NCBI GenBank assembly: GCA_017456805.1
Contig: JAFTIQ010000013.1
Location: 62,001 to 126,000, forward strand
Direction: 5' to 3'
DNA from: Lentisphaeria bacterium
GTDB lineage: Bacteria; Verrucomicrobiota; Lentisphaeria; Victivallales; UBA1829
Length of the DNA: 64,000 nucleotides
Below the pieces are notes generated by a model. The model was not told the DNA's origin. It did not search any database and saw only the letters and a list, made by a program, of their open reading frames with translations. Each line of letters starts with the position of its first letter. The first letter of the stretch is position 1. Shown in pieces: positions 1 to 8,445 of this stretch. The position numbers and the translations under genes were made by a program.

Positions 1-2640
1 CTGATCAGCGGAGTCGGTCGTCTGAAGATAGATCGGGGCAGAATCAAGCTGAAGTTTCAGTTTTCCATCCGTGATTACCGGCTTGACGGGATTGCCTTCC
101 ATGTCAAGAATCGTCAGGTTTCCGGGGATCTCCATGGTAACTCCGGCTTTTCCTTTTCCGGTTCCGCCGTGCCACAGGGGTATGATTCGCTGTGATCCGT
201 TATCGAAAAGGTAGCAAGGAATGTTGGAATGGAGCGACATCGCTTTTACGCAACGGGCATTTGCCATGATCCGGGCAGTTGCGGCAAAGACGACTGCCTT
301 CTGGCGGGGGAAGTGATCCAGCCATAACCCGAAGTCAAACTCTTCGCCCAATCTCCAGCGGTTCCACATGAAGTAGAGATAATGCCGGATTTCCGGGATG
401 CTTTTGACTGTAATGTAGTCCCGTGCCACATTTTCAGCCATATCAGTCCCATAGGGTGTGTCAACAGGAAGACTCTGGACAATATGAAACCCTTTTTCGT
501 CGATGGAAACAACTTTGTTTGCCCCTTTGGAGCGGGCGATCCGGACAGCTTCCAGCATGATATCCCGGATCATACCTGTTTCTGAGTTGATTGGTTTATA
601 ACCCGGGCCATAAGTTCCCGGTCCGGTGTACTGGTCGATCCCGAGTCCATCAAGAACCTCTGAGAGCCCATTGTTATACCAGAGGTCCCGCAAAACCGGA
701 TAACGGGGCAGGGCTCTTCCATCGCCGCCGGAACAGCCGCAGCCGGAAAGCGTATTTTCAGGCGCAGCAATCTGTTTTGCCTTTCCGAACTCTTTCGCCA
801 TCCGGATATAGTAGGCATATTCATAATCATTGCGCTGACGCAGAAGATTGATCTCTCCGATCAATGCCCAATGTTTGATCCGTCCTCGGTACCGCCGCTG
901 CAGCTCCTGCAGAAATTTCTGCGCTCCGGCAAAGAACTCTTCACTGAACGGAAACTGTTTTTTCTTCAAGCGGGCATTGATCTCATCCGTATACCGCCAG
1001 GGAACATCTGTTGTAGAGACTTCAAAACCGCCGATTGGTTCCACCCCCTCTGCTTCCAGTCTCTGAAGATCACGGTCAACAGCACTCCAGTCATAACTTC
1101 CGTCAAACTGTTCCACATGTTTCCAATGGACAAAAAGCCCTTTTGTTCCCGCTCCTAAACGGTTGAGCGCAACTGCATTTTCAGCACATTTCGCAATAAA
1201 AGTGATCCCGAAAAACGGATCTTTTTTTCCGGTGATCTTTGAAACCATTCCAAAGGAAACAATTTTTTTCTGCTGCTTTTTCAGGGAGTCCCATTCTATA
1301 TGAACACTGAAAAATCCAAGCCGGCCGGGACGGGGAAATTCAATTTTATGATTGGAGATATTCTGTGCCGGAAGCATGATCTTTTTGACAAATTTCCGGA
1401 TCACATTTCCCCGGATATCCCGCATGGAACAATGGAGTTCCAATTCTCTTGCTGTGTTTGTGGTGTTCTTGAATTTCAGGGATGCAAAAGGCGTTTCATC
1501 CGGATAGAAAAGTCCCTGCCGTTCATCATTTTCCGCCCAGAGCAGCTTGATCTCATCACCGGGCTCGGTCAAGGGCTCCAGTTTCATATCACGGAACACC
1601 GCGGAAGATTCAGCCTTGACATTTCCATAGAGTCCGATCCTGACATGGATCTCTCCGGTATCATCCGGCGCAAAAAAGGAACAGGCGTATTCCCGGAAAT
1701 CTCCATTGATTCTGCCGGTCGGTTTCGCCTGATAATTCGCAGAGGCCCGTTTGATGGTATAGATCGGTGTTACCATCGCATTGACATTGGGCGAGGTCCC
1801 CTTTGGAACATTTGCCCAGACGGTATAGCGGAAATATCCTTTGAGGTTTGCATGGACTCCCATAATTCTCTGTTGGGTAAGAACATTCATACCCGGCTTG
1901 ATGCGGAAAACAAGAGATCCTTTCTCAAAGGTGAACGGTGCAGCATTCCGGAGCCAGACCACCCGGTCCCAGGTCGGATAGAGAATGGATTCTCCCGAGG
2001 GAACCATTTTGGAAAAGATTGCAGCATCCGGAGCTTTGGGGGCAGGAGCAGTTTGAACGGGAGCCGCTTCCGGAGTGCTTTCCGCCGGAACCGGAATCGC
2101 TTCTTTGGATGAGTTCAAAGCCGTTACAGAGATATCATCGAACCAGACTGTTCCGGTTGCGTTTTCTGCCATTTTCAGATAGACCCTTGCATTGGTTCCT
2201 GCATTTTCAGGCAATTCAATGACAGGGGAAACGTATTCCATCCAATCAGTTTCCGCCTTGTTCTGACTGCGTTTATAAGTAGAGATGGCGAAGATTGCTT
2301 TTTTGACATTTTCCACTTCCACTTGAGCACTTGCCCAGGTGGTACCGAGATTTTTCGTTTTTGCCATGAGCCGGACTTGCAAATATTTTGTCCCGGCAGG
2401 AATTTTGAAGTAATTGACAAGGATCCCGTATTTTCCTTTTTCTCCCTGGATCCTGAGAGAGGCACTTCCGCCCCCGGCGGTCACCGTTTTATCAGAAACC
2501 GGAGTGATTCCATTTTTGATCCAGGAAGGGATCCTCCAACTCTCCAGACCATTTTCCATATCTCCGTTCTTCAGCAGATTTTCAGCCGCAGCCGTCAAAA
2601 AAAGAAGAAAGCTCATGGAAAGAAAAAATAATTTTTTCAT
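1..2640 (-). CDS. Secreted glycosidase-like protein with N-terminal carbohydrate-binding-like domains, partial at left edge
   Basis: An open frame of 880 codons runs from the ATG at 2640 to the window edge without a stop, so the C-terminus is missing. It begins with a lysine pair and a hydrophobic signal peptide ending near the Ala-Ala-Glu at residues 16-18, so the product is exported. Residues about 20-180 resemble a CBM4/9-like beta-sandwich (opening NGDMENGLESW), followed by a Pro/Ala-rich linker near residue 200 and more beta domains. The part after about residue 470 resembles a clan GH-A TIM barrel: Glu596 in IGEIN and Glu715 in SIDEKG are spaced like an acid/base and nucleophile pair, which is my inference. 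The ribosome binding site AAGGAGA lies at 2649-2655. The gene diverges from a GntR regulator that probably controls it. The family and substrate are not identified. Confidence 0.75.
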   Translation of the reverse strand, partial: MKKLFFLSMSFLLFLTAAAENLLKNGDMENGLESWRIPSWIKNGITPVSDKTVTAGGGSASLRIQGEKGKYGILVNYFKIPAGTKYLQVRLMAKTKNLGTTWASAQVEVENVKKAIFAISTYKRSQNKAETDWMEYVSPVIELPENAGTNARVYLKMAENATGTVWFDDISVTALNSSKEAIPVPAESTPEAAPVQTAPAPKAPDAAIFSKMVPSGESILYPTWDRVVWLRNAAPFTFEKGSLVFRIKPGMNVLTQQRIMGVHANLKGYFRYTVWANVPKGTSPNVNAMVTPIYTIKRASANYQAKPTGRINGDFREYACSFFAPDDTGEIHVRIGLYGNVKAESSAVFRDMKLEPLTEPGDEIKLLWAENDERQGLFYPDETPFASLKFKNTTNTARELELHCSMRDIRGNVIRKFVKKIMLPAQNISNHKIEFPRPGRLGFFSVHIEWDSLKKQQKKIVSFGMVSKITGKKDPFFGITFIAKCAENAVALNRLGAGTKGLFVHWKHVEQFDGSYDWSAVDRDLQRLEAEGVEPIGGFEVSTTDVPWRYTDEINARLKKKQFPFSEEFFAGAQKFLQELQRRYRGRIKHWALIGEINLLRQRNDYEYAYYIRMAKEFGKAKQIAAPENTLSGCGCSGGDGRALPRYPVLRDLWYNNGLSEVLDGLGIDQYTGPGTYGPGYKPINSETGMIRDIMLEAVRIARSKGANKVVSIDEKGFHIVQSLPVDTPYGTDMAENVARDYITVKSIPEIRHYLYFMWNRWRLGEEFDFGLWLDHFPRQKAVVFAATARIMANARCVKAMSLHSNIPCYLFDNGSQRIIPLWHGGTGKGKAGVTMEIPGNLTILDMEGNPVKPVITDGKLKLQLDSAPIYLQTTDSADQ

Positions 2641-2657
2641 TTTTGTATTCTCCTTGT

Positions 2658-2668
2658 TTGTAATACAA
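2658..2668. promoter_or_regulatory. Candidate GntR operator, copy 1
   Basis: TTGTAATACAA is an 11-bp palindrome (arms TTGTA and TACAA around one base). It lies between the promoter and the ribosome binding site of the minus-strand glycosidase-like gene. The same 10 bases recur exactly 90 bp away at 2748. A link to the adjacent regulator is inferred from position only. Confidence 0.5.
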
Positions 2669-2689
2669 TTGTTTTTTGATTCTGGAGGA

Positions 2690-2718
2690 AATATAGTGTG
2701 CTCTTTTAAAATTTTCAA
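2690..2718 (-). promoter_or_regulatory. Promoter of the divergent glycosidase-like gene
   Basis: On the minus strand TTGAAA (2718-2713) and TATATT (2695-2690) are separated by 17 bp, close to the sigma-70 consensus. Transcription would start near 2683, leaving the TTGTAATACAA palindrome at 2658-2668 inside the early transcribed region, where a bound repressor could block elongation. Confidence 0.65.
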
Positions 2719-2747
2719 GTAAAAAGTATGAAAAAAAGAAAAAATGA

Positions 2748-2775
2748 TTGTAATACAGAAAAACGGTGTTATAGT
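2748..2775 (+). promoter_or_regulatory. Promoter of the GntR regulator with operator copy 2 over its -35
   Basis: TTGTAA (2748-2753) and TATAGT (2770-2775) are 16 bp apart, 19 bp before the start codon. The -35 is part of TTGTAATACAG (2748-2758), a second copy of the operator candidate, so the regulator may repress itself. Confidence 0.5.
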
Positions 2776-2793
2776 ATATACAGGAGGTGCAGA

Positions 2794-3837
2794 ATGAGAA
2801 AGTCAGAGGAAATCATCAGGATTCTCCGCAAGGAATTACAGGAGGGACGCTGGAAAGAAGAAAGCCGTTTCCCTTCCGAAGAGCAATTGATGCAGCGTTT
2901 TCATGTTTCGCGGATCACTATGAATAAGATCACAGAACAGCTTGTTCAGGAGAAATATATCAAGCGCGGCAAAGGCGGCGCAGGCGCAACTGTTTTGAAT
3001 ACCAATCCTTTTCCCATTGGTCAGATCGCCTGTTTCGGGGATCTGCTGCATCCGTATTACAGCAGGATCATTCACAGCGTGTTTCAGCGGGCAACGATTT
3101 TGGGTTACGGCGTGAACTTCTTCGCCCCGGAAGCTGATATGATCAATTACTACCTGGAGAAAGTCCGGAAATCTGATTATATCGGTTTGCTGGTTTGCCG
3201 GGGAATCGGTCCCATCCCAGAGGATTATCCGATGCCGGTCGTTTATCTGGATTCCGCTTTTCCTCAGCAGAACGCTTTCCGTTGCTCCGTCGCCTGCAGC
3301 AATTATCAGGCATCCTTCCGAATGGCAGAAACTGCGGTTCGGCGCGGACACCGGGAGATCCTTGTCTTTTCCAGCGTGATCCCGATTGAGGAAAACCGGA
3401 TGAAGCGGATCAACGGATTCCGGGATTCTCTCATAAAATCCGGAATTTCAGATGTGGAGGAACGGATTTGCATTGCCTACCCAAGAGATTTTTCCGCCGT
3501 CGCAAGAATGTTCCGGCGAAAATACGCTCAATTTCCGGAAACGACCATCGTTCTGACGGATTCTGACGATATTGCCCTTCATCTTCTGCGGCATTTGTGG
3601 GAAAGAAACCTGCTCGGAAAAATCACGGTGACAGGGTTCGGAAATATCATTTCTTCAAACTCGATTGTTCCGATTGCCACGGTAGAACAATATCCGGAGG
3701 AGATCGGCGCTTCCGGCGTGGATGAATTGCTCTATAATGCGGCGCATCCCGAATCCCCTCATGTGGGGGAAATCCTGATCGAAGCGGATCTGCTCCATAC
3801 AGAATTGATCCCCGATCTTTCTTCCCTGAAAGAGTGA
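2794..3837 (+). CDS. GntR-type transcriptional regulator with LacI-like sensor domain
   Basis: This 347-residue protein starts with a winged helix-turn-helix of the GntR type (residues about 1-70: EEIIRILRKEL, FPSEEQLMQRFHVSRITM, then the wing around KRGKGG). The rest is a periplasmic-binding-protein-like domain of the LacI/GalR kind, which senses a small sugar in cytoplasmic regulators. The ATG at 2794 is chosen over an in-frame ATG at 2728 because AGGAGG sits at 2782-2787 and the domain begins right after it. The upstream gene is a divergent secreted glycosidase-like protein, so this is most likely its local regulator; repeated TTGTAATACA sites in the shared intergenic region are candidate operators. 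The effector is unknown. Confidence 0.85.
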   Translation: MRKSEEIIRILRKELQEGRWKEESRFPSEEQLMQRFHVSRITMNKITEQLVQEKYIKRGKGGAGATVLNTNPFPIGQIACFGDLLHPYYSRIIHSVFQRATILGYGVNFFAPEADMINYYLEKVRKSDYIGLLVCRGIGPIPEDYPMPVVYLDSAFPQQNAFRCSVACSNYQASFRMAETAVRRGHREILVFSSVIPIEENRMKRINGFRDSLIKSGISDVEERICIAYPRDFSAVARMFRRKYAQFPETTIVLTDSDDIALHLLRHLWERNLLGKITVTGFGNIISSNSIVPIATVEQYPEEIGASGVDELLYNAAHPESPHVGEILIEADLLHTELIPDLSSLKE

Positions 3838-3883
3838 TCTCCCGGAAGAAAATCCAACAGAGAATTTTCAACTTCAGAATGGA

Positions 3884-3914
3884 TCAGAACGTTTCTTTTT
3901 TATAAACTTTCTGA
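3884..3914 (+). terminator. Possible terminator after the GntR gene
   Basis: Arms TCAGAACGTTT and AAACTTTCTGA pair with one mismatch around a 9-base, T-rich loop, 46 bp after the stop codon. A clear U-tract directly after the stem is lacking, so this is tentative. Confidence 0.3.
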
Positions 3915-3930
3915 CCTGCCGTTTTTTGAT

Positions 3931-3959
3931 TTGAAAATTGTTTCGATTCATGCTATATT
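3931..3959 (+). promoter_or_regulatory. Promoter of the MarC-family gene
   Basis: TTGAAA (3931-3936) and TATATT (3954-3959) are separated by 17 bp, 45 bp before the start codon. This is the same pattern as found before many other genes in the window. Confidence 0.65.
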
Positions 3960-4004
3960 ATTATTCCGGAAATTCCGTACGAAACCTTACAGGAAGAGAG
4001 AATC

Positions 4005-4619
4005 ATGGAAATTATCAATAATGTTCTGAAGTTTTTGTTTTTGATGACACCCTTTTTCGTGTTGTCAATGTTTTTGGCTTCCACCCGCGGCTGGGCTGTT
4101 TCCCAGAAACGGAAACTATCGCTGCGGGTCGGACTTTCCGTGTTCATTACCTCCCTTGTTCTCTTTTATTTCGGACGCTGGATCTTTTCCGTGTTTGACA
4201 TTACGGTTGATGCTTTCCGGATCGGGGGCGGGGGGTTGCTTTTCCTTTCAGCAGTCGGTCTCGTAAACGGAAAAGTGGAAGATAAAAAACCGGCAGAGCT
4301 GGATGATACAGAAGAAAAGATTTCCAGTATTTCTGTGGTTCCTCTGGCGATCCCCGTGACTGTCGGCCCCGGAACAACGGCTGCCCTTCTTGTGAGCGGG
4401 GCAGGCGCTGAAACCCTGTCCGATAAATTGTTCGGTACGGTTTCCCTCTTTTTTGCAGTTCTTCTGCTGACGATCATCCTGTTTGCCGGGACGAAGATCG
4501 AAGAAAAAGTCGGGAAAAACGGGATCGTGATCCTCAGTAAAGTTACGGGATTGATCCTTGCCGCTATGGCAGCCCAGATGGTCTTTACCGGTGCAAAAAA
4601 CTTTTTTGTCGGAGGCTGA
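4005..4619 (+). CDS. MarC-family integral membrane protein
   Basis: The 204-residue protein is almost entirely hydrophobic, with about six membrane segments and a short charged loop around residues 85-108 (KVEDKKPAELDDTEEK). The motif FRIGGGGLLF and the segment PLAIPVTVGPGTT are typical of the MarC (UPF0056) family of inner-membrane proteins. The family has no firmly established transport activity despite its historic name. AGGAAGAGAG precedes the ATG. It stands alone between the GntR gene and a convergent gene that ends 5 bp away, and it has its own promoter. The length is normal for the family. Confidence 0.85.
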   Translation: MEIINNVLKFLFLMTPFFVLSMFLASTRGWAVSQKRKLSLRVGLSVFITSLVLFYFGRWIFSVFDITVDAFRIGGGGLLFLSAVGLVNGKVEDKKPAELDDTEEKISSISVVPLAIPVTVGPGTTAALLVSGAGAETLSDKLFGTVSLFFAVLLLTIILFAGTKIEEKVGKNGIVILSKVTGLILAAMAAQMVFTGAKNFFVGG

Positions 4620-4624
4620 AATCT

Positions 4625-5695
4625 TTATTTCAGCAGTAAAAGTTCAAGATGGCTTTCTTCCGCATCCGTTGGACGAACGGTGTATAGAACCTTGTCTCCA
4701 ATGTGATTCATGTGCGGATGAACATGATACAGCTGAGAAGTCAGCGGCCCCACCGGGAAGGTCTTCAAAACATGTTTCTCTTTCCTGACGGCATCGAACA
4801 GAACCACATCAACCAACCCCGGAATTTTTCTGCGGCTGTTCGCCCACCACATGGTATCCATGACAAATTTTGTTCCGTCCTGATTGGATGCTGAGTGCCA
4901 GTAATCTCCCTGACTGACCAGTTCAAAGTTCCCCGTTTCCGGATCAACAACGATGATTCCGAAATCCATTTGTGAATCCGGATACCGGACAGCCAGCACT
5001 TTCTTTCCGGCAATATGTTCGTGTCCGATACATTCAATCAGATTTCCGTTGGCATCGCAAATATGATGATGCAGACAGCGGAGTTCTCCTGTTTTCCAGT
5101 TGAGAAGATTCAGCCGGTCCGGAATTTTTGTGGTATTTCCTTCATGAGCAAAAAGAATATCCTCCCCGTTTGGAAAGAATTGAAAATGACTTGCATTGAT
5201 TGGCAGAGGAATCTTTTTGACTTCTTTCCATTCCGGCAGCGCGGTGTCAAAAATCTGAACTTCTGTTTGTACAGATCCCTCGCCGGAAGTTCCAAAACAC
5301 AGAAGCCGTTCCTCCGCAGTGATGGTCGTTCCATGATGATTCCTTGCTGCATCAATCGGAATTTTGATCTCCTGTTTCCCGGTTTTCAGATCTGCAGCGG
5401 CAATACTGTTATCTGCAATGAAAAAAAGAAGATCGCGTTTCGGCAGAAAAACAGAAAGGGTTAAATATCTGATATCTTTCTCATTTTTGAGAAGCGTGAG
5501 ATCAAAAAGTTTTTCAGAGGTATCTGTATCGACATGATAAAAATAAACTGCAGGAGCGAGACTTCCGTATTTGAAGGAGAAGTAATAGAAACCGTTTTTC
5601 TCTTCATCCCAAGACGTATTTGTATAATACGGAAGGACATTCATATTCCCGGGGATTCCGATTTTCCGTTCTTCTCTGACAATGTTTTCCTGCAT
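4625..5695 (-). CDS. Oligogalacturonide-lyase-like (PL22-type) beta-propeller protein
   Basis: The 356-residue protein lacks a signal peptide and is built of repeated short beta-blades of the TolB/WD40-like kind. Its histidine-bearing segments, GHEHIAG, DYWHSASNQDG and HVHPHMNHIGDK in that order, match the layout of family PL22 oligogalacturonide lyases, where histidines hold a catalytic Mn ion and the enzyme degrades short pectin oligomers in the cytoplasm. This assignment rests on pattern recognition. The gene follows a GntR regulator by 23 bp on the same strand, and the two probably share a transcript. The product could instead be a catalytically silent propeller. Confidence 0.6.
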   Translation of the reverse strand: MQENIVREERKIGIPGNMNVLPYYTNTSWDEEKNGFYYFSFKYGSLAPAVYFYHVDTDTSEKLFDLTLLKNEKDIRYLTLSVFLPKRDLLFFIADNSIAAADLKTGKQEIKIPIDAARNHHGTTITAEERLLCFGTSGEGSVQTEVQIFDTALPEWKEVKKIPLPINASHFQFFPNGEDILFAHEGNTTKIPDRLNLLNWKTGELRCLHHHICDANGNLIECIGHEHIAGKKVLAVRYPDSQMDFGIIVVDPETGNFELVSQGDYWHSASNQDGTKFVMDTMWWANSRRKIPGLVDVVLFDAVRKEKHVLKTFPVGPLTSQLYHVHPHMNHIGDKVLYTVRPTDAEESHLELLLLK

Positions 5696-5718
5696 GATGG
5701 TGCTCCGTGCTGACTGAT

Positions 5719-6753
5719 TTATATTTTATTCTGATTGAGATCCAGCCCAAGTCTGATGGTGTCTTTTTTGTTTTTAAGGAGCATCTGAATGGCAGTCTGC
5801 CCATAGATTGAACTGTCTGAGCCCAAATCAATTGCGGCGCGGCCTGCCAGGGTGTTGTCATTTTTTTCTTTTCCGTAACGGATCAGGAAAAGATCATCGG
5901 GACACTTGAGGTTATGTTCCAGCATATATTCCCAAACTCCGGAGAATGTGGGCTCGGTCAGAAGCACACAATCGGGTTTGAATTGAGCAGTTTCCTGCAT
6001 GGCGATATAACCGTTTTCTGAATTTTCTTCCACATGAATATATTCTGCCTTGAATTCTTCTGTACATTCCTGTACGGCTTGCAGAAGCGTCCGTGAAATC
6101 AAAAATCTTTTGGAACCGGTGATCAGTGCAATTTTTCTGCATCCTCTGTTCAAAGCGGTCCGCAGAGCTTTGCAAATTGCTCCGTAACAATTGGTTGCAA
6201 CGGTTCCGAAATCCCCTTGCAGTTCATAGTTTCCAACAAGGATCAGGTTGTTGTTGCATTTTGCGCCGATCTCCTTCACAATCGATTCTTTGACATTTCC
6301 GGAGAGGATCAGCCCCTCTCCCGGACGGGGGACAAACCAATGGAGCAGTTCTTCCGGATCTTCGCCGAATCGGACAACGACCCGCAACCCATATTTTTCC
6401 GCTTCATTGATCAAACCAACCAGCACATTGAAAAAGAAAGGATGGTAATTCTGGTTGGTCAGGACTGCATACCAGACATTTCCGACGCCGGAAAATTTTT
6501 CCTGCTTGTGAACATAAATCCCGCTGTTTGCCTTTTTTTTCAGCAGCCCTTCATCAATCAGCAGCTCCACAGCGGCGGCAATGGTACGCAGATCTGTTTT
6601 ATAAATCTCACTGAGTTTCCGGTATGAGTAAAAACGTTTTCCTTCCTGATGTCCTCCGAGAACAAGTTCCCGTTTCAGCTGTTCATAGATTTGATTATAA
6701 AGCGGCTGCGGGGAATTTCTGACCAGTTGTTCCGGAATAAGATATGGGCTCAT
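5719..6753 (-). CDS. GntR-type transcriptional regulator with LacI-like sensor domain
   Basis: This 344-residue regulator has a GntR winged helix-turn-helix at residues about 15-80 (PLYNQIYEQLKREL, FYSYRKLSEIYKTDLRTI, ending in the wing at ANSGIYV) and a LacI-type periplasmic-binding-like domain from about residue 95 to the end. It is distinct in sequence from the regulator at 2794. GAGG precedes the ATG at 6753, and the promoter at 6821-6848 lies just upstream. The downstream gene, 23 bp away, encodes the PL22-like propeller, so a role in controlling uptake or breakdown of an oligouronide is a reasonable guess. Confidence 0.85.
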   Translation of the reverse strand: MSPYLIPEQLVRNSPQPLYNQIYEQLKRELVLGGHQEGKRFYSYRKLSEIYKTDLRTIAAAVELLIDEGLLKKKANSGIYVHKQEKFSGVGNVWYAVLTNQNYHPFFFNVLVGLINEAEKYGLRVVVRFGEDPEELLHWFVPRPGEGLILSGNVKESIVKEIGAKCNNNLILVGNYELQGDFGTVATNCYGAICKALRTALNRGCRKIALITGSKRFLISRTLLQAVQECTEEFKAEYIHVEENSENGYIAMQETAQFKPDCVLLTEPTFSGVWEYMLEHNLKCPDDLFLIRYGKEKNDNTLAGRAAIDLGSDSSIYGQTAIQMLLKNKKDTIRLGLDLNQNKI

Positions 6754-6820
6754 GGCAATCCTCGGTTTTTCAATTGTCGCAAATATGGTTGCAGGTCTCT
6801 GATAATTTATCTGTTACAGT

Positions 6821-6848
6821 AATATACTACATGTTTTTCTTTTTTCAA
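6821..6848 (-). promoter_or_regulatory. Promoter of the GntR-propeller operon
   Basis: On the minus strand TTGAAA (6848-6843) and TATATT (6826-6821) are 16 bp apart. The start codon is about 68 bp downstream. Confidence 0.6.
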
Positions 6849-6959
6849 GTCCTTTTTTTCTGTTTCCGGAAAAAGGTTTTTTGGATGCATTCTGCTCTTG
6901 TTTTCAGTAGAAATAAAAGAAAATATACAGAAAACAGGCAAAAAATAATGTGCCGCCTC

Positions 6960-6988
6960 TTGACAAAATCAGGAAAATGGTGTATAAT
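6960..6988 (+). promoter_or_regulatory. Perfect-consensus sigma-70 promoter of the HAD-pseudopilin operon
   Basis: TTGACA (6960-6965) and TATAAT (6983-6988) match the consensus at all 12 positions with the ideal 17-bp spacer. The start codon at 7035 is 47 bp beyond the -10. It is the strongest promoter by sequence that I found in the window. Confidence 0.85.
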
Positions 6989-7034
6989 ATGCAAAGTGTA
7001 ACATAAATATGCAACAGTTGTGAGAGAGAAAAAA

Positions 7035-7724
7035 ATGGAAATCGAAACAATATTGATGGATATTGACGGCACGATGACGGAAAATCTGCCGGGATCGGAG
7101 CAGATCCGGACCAATCCATTGGGGCATCTGATTTCTCTTGTTTCTGAAAAAAGAGAAATTCAGGAATCAGAAGCGGAAGCGCAGATCCGTTCCTGCGGAG
7201 ATGTCGAAAAACGCTGCATTTCAGAAATCCTGCCCTTGATGAAAATTGAAAGAAAAGAGTTTTTCAACATCATGCAAGAGGTCATGAAGAAGAAAATCAT
7301 GATCACACCTGATACTTTGCGTTTCCTGCAGAAGATGAAAGATTTGAATCTTCCTGTTTGTACAGCGACGACCAATTCGGAGTTTATGACTCTGGTAAAA
7401 CTTTCCGTAGCAGGAATTGCAGATCCGGACGGCTGTACCTTGATCACACGATATCATCCCGGCTGTGAATTCGGGGATCCGGAAGGGAAATTTTCCCCGG
7501 ATTATTATCCGGCGATTTTAAGAAATCATGGATATGATCCGGAACGGACAATGATGATCGGAGATGAACCGGAACGGGATCTTTATCCGGCGTTGGCTTC
7601 CGGGATCCGTTACGGGGTGATCATTGACCGGAAACAGAAGGAGCCGGCAGTCTTCCGGGATAATGGCATTTTTATTAACTCATTAGATCATTTATCACAA
7701 ATAATACAGGAGAAAAACGTATGA
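7035..7724 (+). CDS. HAD-superfamily phosphatase (phosphoglycolate-phosphatase-like)
   Basis: The 229-residue protein carries the HAD motifs in order: MDIDGT near residue 9 (nucleophile Asp and acid Asp), CTATTNS in the middle (motif II), the lysine of GKFSPDYY (motif III), and MIGDEPERD (motif IV, metal-binding acids). A cap of about 90 residues separates motif I from motif II. Small cytoplasmic HAD phosphatases of this type hydrolyse sugar phosphates or phosphoglycolate; the substrate cannot be told here. The ATG at 7035 follows GAGAGAGAA; a GTG at 7020 is a possible earlier start. The stop overlaps the next start by 4 bp (ATGA), so it is translationally coupled to the pseudopilin gene. Confidence 0.85.
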   Translation: MEIETILMDIDGTMTENLPGSEQIRTNPLGHLISLVSEKREIQESEAEAQIRSCGDVEKRCISEILPLMKIERKEFFNIMQEVMKKKIMITPDTLRFLQKMKDLNLPVCTATTNSEFMTLVKLSVAGIADPDGCTLITRYHPGCEFGDPEGKFSPDYYPAILRNHGYDPERTMMIGDEPERDLYPALASGIRYGVIIDRKQKEPAVFRDNGIFINSLDHLSQIIQEKNV

Positions 7725-8428
7725 AAAAGAACGCTCAGAAGATGGAAAAAAGAAGTGTTGTCTCACCCTTCACGCTGATAGAATTGCTCGTCGTGATTGC
7801 GATCATCGCAATTCTTGCAGGGATGCTGCTGCCTGCGTTGAATAATTCAAGAGCCCAGGCACGAAGAACCAGCTGTATGAGTAATGTGAAGCAGATCAAT
7901 CTGGCGATCCTCGGTTATTGCGATGATAATGATGATTTTTATCCTTACCAGCGCAGTGATTACCATCTTAAAAATAACAGTTCGTCTGGAACGGTTTGGT
8001 TCCACTCCGGAGGTTCGTTGTATCCCTATCTTGGCGCGAACGGTGTGGTTGTATGTGCCGAAACGAAGCAAATGAAGGGAAAAAATGCCGGTTATTCCAT
8101 GAACCGGAGAGTTTTTATGGGGTATGGATTCGATTGGAGCAAATGGCCCGCCGGGGTTAAAAAAGGCAGAGTAAAAAGTCCTTCACATATCATTTTGCTG
8201 CTGGAGCACAATTACATGCTCGATGGCTGGATGTATGACCATATAAAAGCTGATGATACCAAATCCAGTGTGGTATTCCCGCACTTGAGAACGGGTAATA
8301 TTCTGTTGGCTGACGGAAGAGTTGTTCATGCGAAAAGAGAGCATTTGTTTGATGCGGCGAACGGTCGGATCCACCTGAATTTAGTATATCCCGAGAATAA
8401 GGGAAAACCGGAATTTTTCCCGTTCTGA
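7721..8428 (+). CDS. Pseudopilin-like protein with H-X9-DG C-terminal motif
   Basis: A 235-residue protein with a type IV prepilin N-terminus: a basic leader of about 17 residues, then [18 protein letters not shown] with Glu at position 5 of the mature chain, and a globular C-terminal part. Near the end, His and Asp-Gly are separated by exactly nine residues ([14 protein letters not shown]), the H-X9-DG signature of a pseudopilin group expanded in Planctomycetes, Verrucomicrobia and Lentisphaerae. The residue before the usual cleavage site is Pro, not Gly. It would be inserted in the inner membrane, possibly as part of a type II secretion-like fibre. CAGGAGAAAA precedes the start. It is cotranscribed with the HAD phosphatase and lies ahead of a secreted glycosidase gene. 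Confidence 0.85.
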   Translation: MKKNAQKMEKRSVVSPFTLIELLVVIAIIAILAGMLLPALNNSRAQARRTSCMSNVKQINLAILGYCDDNDDFYPYQRSDYHLKNNSSSGTVWFHSGGSLYPYLGANGVVVCAETKQMKGKNAGYSMNRRVFMGYGFDWSKWPAGVKKGRVKSPSHIILLLEHNYMLDGWMYDHIKADDTKSSVVFPHLRTGNILLADGRVVHAKREHLFDAANGRIHLNLVYPENKGKPEFFPF

Positions 8429-8445
8429 TCATAAAAACGGCGCAA

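Noticed and set aside
6779..6792. GCAA-N6-TTGC upstream of the second GntR gene as an operator
   Set aside because: The arms are only 4 bp long and no second copy with the same spacing was found near its promoter.
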